Assembly (NCBI RefSeq): GCF_024639375.1
Contig: NZ_JAHEIM010000002.1
Location: forward strand, 62,001-126,000
Reading direction: 5' to 3'
DNA from: Rhodoluna sp.
GTDB lineage: Bacteria > Actinomycetota > Actinomycetes > Actinomycetales > Microbacteriaceae
Length of the DNA: 64,000 bases
Each line of letters starts with the position of its first letter. Within the stretch, counting starts at the first letter, position 1. Shown in pieces: positions 54,543 to 62,589 of this stretch. Under the pieces are notes generated by a model. That model saw nothing but the letters and a program-made list of their open reading frames with translations. It did not search any database and was not told the DNA's origin. Position numbers and translations under genes: made by a program.

Positions 54543-55703
54543 CTAACGAATTCCTACGTAGTTTTCTGCAAGATTAGTCTGTAGTGCTTTGTTCTTGAAT
54601 AGGTGCTTCAACTGCGATAGCTGCAATTGGTTGTCAAACTCGTCGCCCATGGTGTGCAACATGCTAGTCATCCACCATGAGAAGTGTGTCACGCGCCAGA
54701 CGGTCTCTTTAGCGCGATCTTCGTAGGCATTCAAAAGGTTCGCATCGTTCTTCTTGAAGAAGTCAACTAGACCCTCGCCCAAGAAGCGCACGTCGTTAGC
54801 GGCAGAGTTCAAACCCTTTGCGCCAGTTGGCGGCACGATGTGGCCGGCGTCGCCAACCAAGAACAAACGTCCGTGCTTCAACTTTCCAGAAACGAACGAA
54901 CGCATTGCAACAATGCTCTTTTCGGTGATTGGGCCAGTCTTTAGCTCCCAGCCATCAACCGCCATGCGCTTTGAAAGCTCTGACCAAATTCGGTCATCTG
55001 ACCAGTTAGCGATGTCATCTTTAGGGTCAACCTGCAAATACAAGCGACTAACTTTGTCTGATCGCATCGAGTGCATTGCAAAACCATCTGGGTGGCGAGC
55101 ATAAATCAACTCGTCGGTTGACGGCGCAACATCGGCCATCACACCAAGCCAGCCGAATGGATAAACGCGCTCGAAGCTGCCGACCTCAACGCCAGGGATT
55201 GACTTGCGAGAAGGACCCCAGAAGCCATCGCAACCTGCGATAACGGCACACTCGATTTTTTGTGCGTTGCCATCTTTGTCAACGAAAGTGACTGAAGGGT
55301 TCTCTGAGTCGGTGTTGTGCAGTTCTACGTTGGTTACTTCGTAGTGAATCTCTTGACCGGCGGCATCGCAAGCGTGATCTAGGTCACGCTGAATTTCGGT
55401 CTGACCATAAACCCAAACGGTGTAGCCAATTAGGTCTTTGAAGTTGATGTGCTTGCGCTCACCAGGAATCTGAAGGTAGATACCTTCGTGCTCAAGGCCC
55501 TCTTTCTTTAGGCGATCAGAAACGCCAATTTCTTCGAGAAGGTTTACCGCTTGGGTCTCCAATAGACCGGCACGAATACGAGATTCAACATAGTCACGTG
55601 ATCGGTCTTCGATAACGATTGACTCGATGCCGTGCTTGGCTAGATAACGGTTGAGCATAAGTCCCGATGGGCCAGCTCCGATGATGGCTACTTGAGTTTT
55701 CAT
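54543..55703 (-). CDS. pobA: 4-hydroxybenzoate 3-monooxygenase
   Basis: A 386-residue FAD monooxygenase (PHBH family) that hydroxylates 4-hydroxybenzoate to protocatechuate. The FAD-binding motif is [21 protein letters not shown], the DG motif region [18 protein letters not shown], and the second FAD motif [24 protein letters not shown], all near-identical to PobA. The ATG at 55703 gives the family start. As first gene of the lig operon it joins 4-hydroxybenzoate, the presumed end product of the cre-like route, to ring cleavage. Confidence 0.96.
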   Translation of the reverse strand: MKTQVAIIGAGPSGLMLNRYLAKHGIESIVIEDRSRDYVESRIRAGLLETQAVNLLEEIGVSDRLKKEGLEHEGIYLQIPGERKHINFKDLIGYTVWVYGQTEIQRDLDHACDAAGQEIHYEVTNVELHNTDSENPSVTFVDKDGNAQKIECAVIAGCDGFWGPSRKSIPGVEVGSFERVYPFGWLGVMADVAPSTDELIYARHPDGFAMHSMRSDKVSRLYLQVDPKDDIANWSDDRIWSELSKRMAVDGWELKTGPITEKSIVAMRSFVSGKLKHGRLFLVGDAGHIVPPTGAKGLNSAANDVRFLGEGLVDFFKKNDANLLNAYEDRAKETVWRVTHFSWWMTSMLHTMGDEFDNQLQLSQLKHLFKNKALQTNLAENYVGIR

Positions 55704-55744
55704 AGTCTTTAGAAAACACCAATATCGGAGGTCCCGCACAAATC

Positions 55745-55761
55745 CTTCCGGTGAGCGGAAG
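55745..55761. promoter_or_regulatory. IclR-type operator candidate upstream of pobA
   Basis: CTTCCG-GTGAG-CGGAAG, a perfect 6-bp inverted repeat with five-base spacer, 42 bases before the pobA ATG. The same motif with the same spacing occurs upstream of the adjacent IclR gene (56572-56588). Confidence 0.72.
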
Positions 55762-55780
55762 ACCGTTATCGAAAGGTTAT

Positions 55781-56557
55781 CTAAGGTGCGCTAAGGCTGC
55801 CTACACCGCTGAGAATCAACTTCTTTGAAAGCGCGCTAGCCGATACCTTTAGCACCGCAACCATTCGTTCAATGTCGCGGTTAGCCACCGGAGTCACTAA
55901 TCCGAGGGCAGCAATCACTCGGTTGCCATAGCCGTAAATTGGCACCCCAATCGACGTGGCACCCATCGCCAGCTCCTCTTCTGAATGAGCAAACCCTTGG
56001 GTCTTGATTATTTTTAGTTGCTTCTTGAGGTCGGCCTCGTCGGTGATGGTCTTGGTGGTGTACTTATCCAAAGATTTGATTGCTGCATCTTGCAATTCTT
56101 TTGAGCCAAAGGCCATCAAAACTTTGCCCACTGCAGTGGCGTGCAAGGGCAAGCGCGCACCGGGCTTGCTCACTACTTCGAGAGTGCGCGAGCCGGCGAT
56201 GCGCTCAACGATCAAACAACGCACTCCATCGAGTACACCAATCTGCACGGCGTCGTTGGCGATTTGATAAATGTCTTCCATGTAGGGCAACGCCACTTCG
56301 CGAAGGTCAGAGTGCAGCGAGGCAAGCAGCCCCAGGCGCCACATTTTGCTGCCAATTTCATAGGCCCCATCGGATGTTCGAATCAGTGCGCCTTGGGCGG
56401 TGAGTTCGTGAACCAACCGGTGCACGGTAGTTAGTGGAAGGCCTGATCGACGGGCGATTGCAGCAAGTGTTTGGTGGCGATGACTCGCGTCAAAGGCATC
56501 GAGCACCGAGAAGGCTCGGCCAGTCACCGACTTTTGATCTAGCTCTGCTTTGGCCAC
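55781..56557 (-). CDS. IclR family regulator of the pobA-lig operon
   Basis: A 258-residue protein: winged helix (AFSVLDAFDASHRHQTLAAIARRSGLPLTTVHRLVHELTAQG-type sequence) and effector domain (LHATAVGKVLMAFGS, LAMGATSIGVPIYGYGNRVIAALGLV). It resembles PcaR/PobR/PcaU-type IclR regulators of protocatechuate and 4-hydroxybenzoate genes. It is encoded just upstream of pobA on the same strand. Matching palindromes before its own start and before pobA point to autoregulation and control of the operon. It is only moderately similar to the other IclR protein at 38095. Confidence 0.9.
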   Translation of the reverse strand: MAKAELDQKSVTGRAFSVLDAFDASHRHQTLAAIARRSGLPLTTVHRLVHELTAQGALIRTSDGAYEIGSKMWRLGLLASLHSDLREVALPYMEDIYQIANDAVQIGVLDGVRCLIVERIAGSRTLEVVSKPGARLPLHATAVGKVLMAFGSKELQDAAIKSLDKYTTKTITDEADLKKQLKIIKTQGFAHSEEELAMGATSIGVPIYGYGNRVIAALGLVTPVANRDIERMVAVLKVSASALSKKLILSGVGSLSAP

Positions 56558-56571
56558 AGACCAATAATGGG

Positions 56572-56588
56572 CTTCCGAAGAGCGGAAG
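56572..56588. promoter_or_regulatory. IclR-type operator candidate upstream of the regulator gene
   Basis: CTTCCG-AAGAG-CGGAAG lies 15 bases before the IclR ATG. Arms and spacer length are identical to the site before pobA, and the spacer shares its GAG end, giving the common core TTCCGnnGAGCGGAAG. Confidence 0.7.
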
Positions 56589-56602
56589 TCAATTGCACTG
56601 GC

Positions 56603-57811
56603 TTAATTGACGAGTGATTTGTCTTTTGGCAAAAACAGCGAAGTAATAAAGATGTAGCCGGCAAGCAAAACACCGAACCACAAAGTGATGTTGAGTGGAG
56701 CTAGCGATGAAACCCAACCAATGATTGCCGGGCCACCCAGCATGGCCGCGTAGCAAAGACCAAAAACCATTGCCATGTTTCGACCCGAGTGTGACTCTTC
56801 ACCAACACCCGCCGAGTAGGCAAAGATCTGCGGCACCACCGCGGATATTCCGAGGCCGGCCACCAGCCATCCGATGATTGAAATTTCGAAAACGGTTTGC
56901 GAGATTGCAAAACCAACACCCACTGCCGCAATTGCAGCGCCGTAGCGAATCACTGGAATTCGACCGAGCTTGCCAACGACTTTGTCAGCTAAGAATCTGA
57001 AGCCTGCCATCGCCGCTGAGAAAACCGTCACCGAAATAGCAGCTTGCGATGCTGACACATTGAGAATGCCAACCCCAAACAACGCAGACCAGTCGAGTCC
57101 GATGCCTTCGATGAGCGCGCCCGAACCCGCCATGATGCCAAGTGCAACAACGAGTTTTAGGTAAGGGCGATTCGCTGCATTTTGAAGTTTGGCTTGCGCC
57201 TTGAGTTCTTGCTTGCTTTGTTTGGCTACCTCGGATTGCTGCGACTGCACCTTTGGCAGGAACCAGTTGTTGGCAACGGCAACCATGATTAGCCCGAGCG
57301 CGCCGATTGCCGAAAGCGTGACGACCATTGGCCACCCGGCGGCAAGTGCAGCGCCGCCTAGTGTGGCACCAATTACACAACCAATAGACCAATACGCGTG
57401 AAAGGCGCTGAAGATAGGTCGGTTGTAGCGTTTTTCAAGCTCTACCGCTTGAGCGTTCATCGACACATCGGTGGCACTCAGAAAAAATCCGAACACAAAT
57501 AGCGCAGCGCACAGTGTGTAAACGTTTGTGGCCAGGCCAGGCAGAATCACCGCCACAGATGTGCAGATGCCTGCCAAAACGGTGCCAAATTTGCTGCCAC
57601 GTTTGTCAACAATGTGACCCATGAACTGCATAGAGGTCACAGCGCCAAGACCGAGCATCATGATGACCCAGCCCACTTGGGCATTTGAAAGATCAAAACG
57701 CTCTTTCACAACTGGAATATGCACAGCCCATGCTGTTGTTGCCGCACCCGTGAAGACAAAGAAGAATGTCACGGCTAGGCGGGCACGAACATCCGCGGTG
57801 AATTTGTTCAT
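56603..57811 (-). CDS. Major facilitator superfamily transporter
   Basis: A 402-residue protein with about 12 spans. The loop after span 2 reads GHIVDKRGSKFGTV (MFS motif A-like), and a charged loop (VQSQQSEVAKQSKQELKAQAKLQ) separates the two halves. The sequence is like YbjJ/fucose-permease-type MFS proteins rather than typical aromatic-acid:H+ symporters (PcaK). It lies upstream of the IclR gene with 45 bases between. Aromatic-acid uptake or efflux is plausible from context only. Confidence 0.85.
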   Translation of the reverse strand: MNKFTADVRARLAVTFFFVFTGAATTAWAVHIPVVKERFDLSNAQVGWVIMMLGLGAVTSMQFMGHIVDKRGSKFGTVLAGICTSVAVILPGLATNVYTLCAALFVFGFFLSATDVSMNAQAVELEKRYNRPIFSAFHAYWSIGCVIGATLGGAALAAGWPMVVTLSAIGALGLIMVAVANNWFLPKVQSQQSEVAKQSKQELKAQAKLQNAANRPYLKLVVALGIMAGSGALIEGIGLDWSALFGVGILNVSASQAAISVTVFSAAMAGFRFLADKVVGKLGRIPVIRYGAAIAAVGVGFAISQTVFEISIIGWLVAGLGISAVVPQIFAYSAGVGEESHSGRNMAMVFGLCYAAMLGGPAIIGWVSSLAPLNITLWFGVLLAGYIFITSLFLPKDKSLVN

Positions 57812-57834
57812 TTTGAAAGCCTACCCAGAATGCA

Positions 57835-57862
57835 AAAACCCCAGCCTCGCGACTGGGGTTTT
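57835..57862 (-). terminator. Terminator of the Lys/Ala/Pro-repeat gene
   Basis: On the minus strand AAAACCCCAG, eight bases, CTGGGGTTTTT: a 10-bp perfect stem with T run, 15 bases after the stop of the 111-residue gene. Confidence 0.85.
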
Positions 57863-57877
57863 AAGCTTGGCGAAGAA

Positions 57878-58213
57878 TTACTTCTTTTTGCCTTTCTTCT
57901 TCAGCACTACAGCCTGGGCTGCGATTACTGTCTTGCCGTTGAAAGTAACTGATGGTGAACCATATAGTTCGTAGCCATTAGCCAACTTGGCTGATACGCG
58001 CTCGCAGAAGGTTGAGTCGTCTGGGCCGGTAACTAGTGAATAGGCGCGAGGTGCCGCTGGCTTGGCCTTGACAACCTTTGGTGTTACCTTAGCTGCGGGC
58101 TTGGTTGCTGGCTTAGCTGCTGGCTTTGCAGCAACTTTTGCGGCTGGCTTAGCTGCTGGCTTGGCAGCCTTCTTAACTGCAGGCTTCGCTGCTGTGTTTG
58201 GTGTTGTAGTCAT
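57878..58213 (-). CDS. Lys/Ala/Pro-repeat protein with C-terminal DUF1737-like domain
   Basis: A 111-residue protein. Residues about 8-55 are a histone-H1-like basic repeat (KPAAK units: KKAAKPAAKPAAKVAAKPAAKP), and residues 58-104 resemble DUF1737 (YSLVTGPDDSTFCERVSAKLANGYELYGSPSV), ending KKKGKKK. Basic AK/P tails bind nucleic acids in mycobacterial HupB and similar proteins. DUF1737 has no known function. The DNA shows matching internal short repeats in this stretch. It is monocistronic, with a good terminator, and divergent from galT. Confidence 0.8.
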   Translation of the reverse strand: MTTTPNTAAKPAVKKAAKPAAKPAAKVAAKPAAKPATKPAAKVTPKVVKAKPAAPRAYSLVTGPDDSTFCERVSAKLANGYELYGSPSVTFNGKTVIAAQAVVLKKKGKKK

Positions 58214-58279
58214 ATGTACATATTCCCAGCGGTTTGGAAACTATGTGAACACCGCAGGTTGTTTCTAGGTTAATTTTGG

Positions 58280-58294
58280 GTTCACTGGGTGAAC
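58280..58294. promoter_or_regulatory. Palindrome upstream of galT-galK
   Basis: GTTCAC-TGG-GTGAAC, perfect 6-bp arms, 38 bases before the galT ATG. A further half-site GTGAAC lies at 58245-58250. Candidate operator for a galactose regulator; no regulator gene is adjacent. Confidence 0.45.
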
Positions 58295-58332
58295 AAGGCA
58301 CGCAACTAAACTTTGACCAGAGGAGCCCAGTG

Positions 58333-59418
58333 ATGACAAACAAAATTGCAGCAAAGCTGGCCGACGGTCGAGACATTTTCTATTTCGATGATTCGAATTC
58401 GGCCCTGCCACAAGCCCGCAAGTCCGATCAGCGTGAATTGCCACCGCGCCCTGAGGTTGCACAAATGCGCTTGGACTCACTAACCGGTGAATGGATTTCG
58501 GTTGCTGCGGCTCGCCACAATCGTGCTTTTTTGCCACCAGCTCATGAGTGCCCACTCTGCCCAACCAACGAAGACAATCTTTCAGAAGTGCCCGACAATT
58601 TTGATGTTGCGGTGTTTGAGAATAAGAGCCCTTCTTTTGGCCCAGACCTGTTGCCAGCGGATGACGAGAAATATTCAGTTGTAGATAATCTTGAACTAGG
58701 CAGCACGCGCGCATCCGTTGGTCGATGCGAGGTTGTGGTCTTCAGCCCGGAGCACCTTGGTTCACTAGGGCAAATGCCGGTGAGTCGAGTGCGAACCGTG
58801 ATCGAAGCTTGGGCCGACCGAACTAATGACCTTCAGTCGCTGCCAGGCGTGCGTCAGGTGTTTCCGTTTGAAAACCGCGGTCAAGAAATTGGTGTGACCC
58901 TGCACCACCCGCACGGTCAAATTTATTCTTACCCTTATGTCACGCCACGAACTTCTAAGTTGTTGGCTTCAATCGCCAAATTTGGTGACGACCTGTTTGA
59001 GAAAACCTTGCAGTTTGAAAAAGCAAGTGAACGAGTGTTGATCGCCGGTGAGCACTTCACCGCTTATGTTCCGTTCGCCGGTCGTTGGCCAATTGAGATT
59101 CACCTTTTGCCACATCGCCACGTGCAGCACTTTGGGCAATTATCCGAGGCTGAAAAAGACGAACTAGCCAGCATCTACCACCAACTGTTGAATGCTTTGG
59201 ATCGCATCTACGACACCCCTACGCCATACATCTCGGCTTGGCACCAAGCACCTTTGGTTGCTGGTGGAGAAAATGTGCGTTTGCAGTTGCAGATCACTTC
59301 GCCTCGCCGTGCCGCCGACAAACTCAAGTACCTTGCTGGCTCTGAATCGGCAATGGGCGCATTCATCGCCGACTTTGCACCAGAGGTTGCCGCCAAAATG
59401 ATTCGTGAGGTTCTGTAA
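58333..59418 (+). CDS. galT: Galactose-1-phosphate uridylyltransferase
   Basis: A 361-residue HIT-superfamily enzyme of the Leloir pathway exchanging UMP between UDP-glucose and galactose-1-phosphate. The nucleophile motif is TLHHPHGQIYSYPYV (HxH), and EWISVAAARHNR and ECPLCPTNEDN (zinc-type Cys pair) are near the N-terminus. The ATG at 58333 follows GAGGAG; the upstream ATG at 58276 lacks a site. It overlaps galK as TAATG. Confidence 0.96.
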   Translation: MTNKIAAKLADGRDIFYFDDSNSALPQARKSDQRELPPRPEVAQMRLDSLTGEWISVAAARHNRAFLPPAHECPLCPTNEDNLSEVPDNFDVAVFENKSPSFGPDLLPADDEKYSVVDNLELGSTRASVGRCEVVVFSPEHLGSLGQMPVSRVRTVIEAWADRTNDLQSLPGVRQVFPFENRGQEIGVTLHHPHGQIYSYPYVTPRTSKLLASIAKFGDDLFEKTLQFEKASERVLIAGEHFTAYVPFAGRWPIEIHLLPHRHVQHFGQLSEAEKDELASIYHQLLNALDRIYDTPTPYISAWHQAPLVAGGENVRLQLQITSPRRAADKLKYLAGSESAMGAFIADFAPEVAAKMIREVL

Positions 59419-60575
59419 TGACCGATTCGTTAATTCGCAAAGCTGCCGCCGACTTTGAAGCCAAATTTGGTTATGCACCAACCGGCGTTTGGTCGGCTCC
59501 CGGGCGCGTGAACCTGATTGGTGAGCACACCGATTACAACCAGGGTTACGTGTTTCCATTTGCAATCAACCGCCACACATTTGCGGCAATTGCCCTGCGT
59601 GAAGACAACCTGGTGCGCGTGGGCTCAAGCTTTTCACCAACCTTGCACGAGGTTCCGCTCGACTCAATCACCCGCGACGATAAAAACGACTGGGCGGCCT
59701 ACCCATTTGGCGTGGCTTGGGCAATTGCAAAGCTGTCTGAAGTGGCGGGCTCCGGTTTTGATTGCTACATCGAATCCGATGTGCCGGTTGGTGCTGGGCT
59801 CTCGTCATCGGCCGCAATCGAATGCGCAGTTGGCGTTGCATTAAACGAGTTGTGGAACGCTGGCCTCGATAAAAAGACGTTGGCCAAAGCTGGCCAGCTT
59901 GCCGAAAATGAAATTGTTGGTGCACCGACCGGAATCATGGATCAATCGGCATCCTTGCTGGGTGAGGCAGATCACGGTGTGTTCTTGGATTGCCGAAACC
60001 TTGAATCTCAGGTTATCGACCTAGGTTTCGCCAAGGCCGGACTTGAACTTTTGATTATCGACACCAAGGTTGCCCACCGTCACGCCGATGGTGGTTATGC
60101 ATCGCGTCGTGCAGCCTGCGAAGCGGGTGCTGCGGCAATGGGGGTTTCTAGCCTGCGCGAACTCAACGAATCGAATTTGCCAAAGGCTCACGATTTGCTA
60201 GACAACACAACCTTTAGAAGAGTGCGTCACGTAATCACCGAGAACCAGCGAGTGCTCGACACCGTGCGAACCTTGCGCGAGCAAGGCCCGGGCGCAATTG
60301 GTGCGTTGCTTTACGCATCACACGAATCAATGCGTGACGACTTTGAAATTTCGGTTGACGAGCTTGATACAGCCGTTGAAACGGCTATGCGGCATGGTGC
60401 CTTTGGCGCACGAATGACCGGTGGCGGTTTTGGTGGTGCTGCAATTGCTTTGGCGCCAACCGAAAGGATCAGTGAAATTTCTCTTTCGGTGATTGCCGAA
60501 TTTGAAGCACTTGGATTTGCCAAGCCAGAGATCTTTGCGGTTTCGGCGGGCCCAGGCGCTCGCCGCGAAATCTAA
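59418..60575 (+). CDS. galK: Galactokinase
   Basis: A 385-residue GHMP kinase phosphorylating galactose at C1. The galactokinase signature GRVNLIGEHTDYNQGYVFPFAI, the ATP loop PVGAGLSSSAAIE, the catalytic-region GIMDQSASLLGE and the C-terminal GARMTGGGFGGAAIAL are all intact. It is translationally coupled to galT. galE is not seen in the window. It converges directly on the D-Ala-D-Ala carboxypeptidase gene. Confidence 0.97.
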   Translation: MTDSLIRKAAADFEAKFGYAPTGVWSAPGRVNLIGEHTDYNQGYVFPFAINRHTFAAIALREDNLVRVGSSFSPTLHEVPLDSITRDDKNDWAAYPFGVAWAIAKLSEVAGSGFDCYIESDVPVGAGLSSSAAIECAVGVALNELWNAGLDKKTLAKAGQLAENEIVGAPTGIMDQSASLLGEADHGVFLDCRNLESQVIDLGFAKAGLELLIIDTKVAHRHADGGYASRRAACEAGAAAMGVSSLRELNESNLPKAHDLLDNTTFRRVRHVITENQRVLDTVRTLREQGPGAIGALLYASHESMRDDFEISVDELDTAVETAMRHGAFGARMTGGGFGGAAIALAPTERISEISLSVIAEFEALGFAKPEIFAVSAGPGARREI

Positions 60576-61955
60576 CTATTCGTTAGAAAGCGTTGCGCCA
60601 CATCGGTAGAAGCCGGTGACCAAATTGTCGATTGCTGTCTTGGTTGCATCAGACACATTGCCGAGGGCGTAAACCGCAAACACCATGCTGGTGCCATCTT
60701 TAGCCTCAATGATTCCGGCCAGCGTGTAGCCGCGCTTGATCCAACCGGTCTTTGCATAAATGTGGCCGGTGGCATCTAGGTTGTCGCCCTTGAAGCGTGA
60801 AGCCAACGAACCAGACTCACCCGAAACAGGCAAGGTCTGTTTGATGGTTGAGAAAACACCCTGTGCTTCATAAACCAACTTATAAAGTTGCGCCATGTAG
60901 TTTGGCGAAACCGCATTGAAGTCACTCAATCCTGAGCCATCTTTAATAACCACACCGGTTGCATCAAGATTGGTTGGCTTTAGCGCAGATTTGAAAGCTG
61001 CGTTGATTGAAGAAAAAGACCCGTCAAAGCCTTGGTCGAGCGAAACCAATCGCGCCAAGAATTCTGCTTCAGTGTTGTCTGAAACTTGCATCATGTGGGT
61101 GATCCACTTGCTGACTGGCTGAGATGAAACACTTGTAAGTTGAGTTGCCCCGGATGGCATGGTGCCCACCGTGACCGTTGCACTTGCCGCCGATGCACCA
61201 AGCGCTTGCTTGAACCACTTGCCTGCGTTTTGCACTGGCGAGGTAGTGCGCTGCGATGTTTCAGCAGTTGGGTTTAGGCGGTCACCATCAACCTGCAGTG
61301 CAGTCACTTCAGACATGTAACCCTGAGTTAGTTCGCTGCGCTCCCAAGATGATTCCCACGTTGGCCCAGCAAACAAAGTGCTGTCCAAAATAATGTTGGT
61401 GATTGGCGTGCTGCCCATTTTCTTGTTTACATTCAATGCCAAAGTTGAAAGCTTTGGCGCATCGCGATAAATCGACTGCTTGCCAACTGCGGTGCGCGAC
61501 AAAGTTGGGTCACCCGCACCAACCAAAATGATTGTGCCTGGGTCGGTTGGGTCTTGGTAAACGCGAGTCTCAACTCGGTAGTTTGGGCCAAGGCTCAACA
61601 ACGCAGCCGCAGCGGTAAGTGTCTTCATGGTTGAAGCAGTTGCTGCTGGGGCCGAAGCGTTGCGATCAAACAAAACTTCGTTGGTCTTAGCGTCGATAAC
61701 CACTGCCGAAAGGTTGCCAAGTTTGGTGTCGGCCGCCTGAGTTGCAACCGAGCAAGTGCGAACCGAGGTTGAACTTGGGCTAGGCGAAGCGCTGTTGCTG
61801 CTAGTTGCAGTTGGGGTGTTGCTGCCATTGTTGGTTGGCAGGCCGGCACCAGAAATGCTGAATCCACCAATGATTAGAGCAAGCACACCGGCACCAATTA
61901 AGGCACCCTTTGCGGCGTCTTTCCAATAACCAAAACGACCGTTTGACTCAGACAA
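60576..61955 (-). CDS. dacB: D-alanyl-D-alanine carboxypeptidase/endopeptidase, PBP4 (S13) family, copy 1
   Basis: A 459-residue exported peptidase trimming peptidoglycan stem peptides. One N-terminal membrane segment (about residues 15-37) and a Ser/Thr/Pro linker precede the penicillin-binding domain. SxxK is S108-T-M-K111, followed by DGSGLSDFN and the KTG motif in YAKTGWI. The TTG start at 61955 is supported by GGAG five bases upstream. The second copy (62549-63895) lies beyond the divergent CopC gene. Confidence 0.9.
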   Translation of the reverse strand: MSESNGRFGYWKDAAKGALIGAGVLALIIGGFSISGAGLPTNNGSNTPTATSSNSASPSPSSTSVRTCSVATQAADTKLGNLSAVVIDAKTNEVLFDRNASAPAATASTMKTLTAAAALLSLGPNYRVETRVYQDPTDPGTIILVGAGDPTLSRTAVGKQSIYRDAPKLSTLALNVNKKMGSTPITNIILDSTLFAGPTWESSWERSELTQGYMSEVTALQVDGDRLNPTAETSQRTTSPVQNAGKWFKQALGASAASATVTVGTMPSGATQLTSVSSQPVSKWITHMMQVSDNTEAEFLARLVSLDQGFDGSFSSINAAFKSALKPTNLDATGVVIKDGSGLSDFNAVSPNYMAQLYKLVYEAQGVFSTIKQTLPVSGESGSLASRFKGDNLDATGHIYAKTGWIKRGYTLAGIIEAKDGTSMVFAVYALGNVSDATKTAIDNLVTGFYRCGATLSNE

Positions 61956-61989
61956 TGAAGCTCCATTTCGCGCTAACTAGACTTCTAGT

Positions 61990-62589
61990 ATGAAGTGTTT
62001 GCGCAGTGTTTTTGCCGGCTTGGCCTTGATTGGCCTAACATTTTTCGGCTCGGCTAGCCCGGCATTGGCCCACGCTAACGAGACCTCAACCAGCCCAGCA
62101 GCCGGTTCCACCATTGAGGCTGGGCTGATTCCAATTGAAATCAGCTTTGGCGAAAAGCTAATGAACCTAGGTGCCGATCAAGGCAATGTGGTGCAAATTC
62201 AAGCCCCGGATGGCTCTTTACCGAGCACCTCGTGCTGGGTGCCAGCCGATACCGGAAGCACCACTCAGTTATCGGCTACCGCGCAGCTGGCCATCCCGGG
62301 TAAATATGTGGTCACCTGGCGAGTGGTTTCAGCAGACGGCCACCCGGTTGAGGGACTCTTCGATTTCACCGTGAAGAACACCGCCGGCTTCGAAGTTGAT
62401 CCAGCAATTCCTGCTTGCGGCGCTGACTCATCCGCAGTTGAATCGCCGATGCCGATTAGTGCACCGGTTGACGATGGGGCAACCACTGTGGTGACTCAGT
62501 GGAATTGGATTGGATTGGGCGCGATTGCCACGGCGGTAATCGGTTTAATTATTTGGTTAGTTTTGCGCCGCACACAAAGAAGCGAGTAG
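61990..62589 (+). CDS. Secreted CopC-domain copper-binding protein with C-terminal anchor
   Basis: A 199-residue protein with signal peptide ending ASPALA, so the mature protein starts with His28 (HANETSTSPAAGSTI), the N-terminal copper ligand of CopC proteins. Another conserved His is in SADGHPVEGLFDF. A C-terminal membrane span (WIGLGAIATAVIGLIIWLVL) is followed by basic residues, as in YcnJ/CopC-like wall proteins. No CopD permease domain or DUF1775 partner is present nearby. The 3' end overlaps the second carboxypeptidase gene by 41 bases tail to tail. Confidence 0.88.
   Translation: MKCLRSVFAGLALIGLTFFGSASPALAHANETSTSPAAGSTIEAGLIPIEISFGEKLMNLGADQGNVVQIQAPDGSLPSTSCWVPADTGSTTQLSATAQLAIPGKYVVTWRVVSADGHPVEGLFDFTVKNTAGFEVDPAIPACGADSSAVESPMPISAPVDDGATTVVTQWNWIGLGAIATAVIGLIIWLVLRRTQRSE

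Noticed and set aside
58020-58200. Short DNA repeats that might suggest a CRISPR or satellite array
   Set aside because: They are explained by the KPAAK codon repeats of the 111-residue protein; there are no regular spacers and no cas genes.
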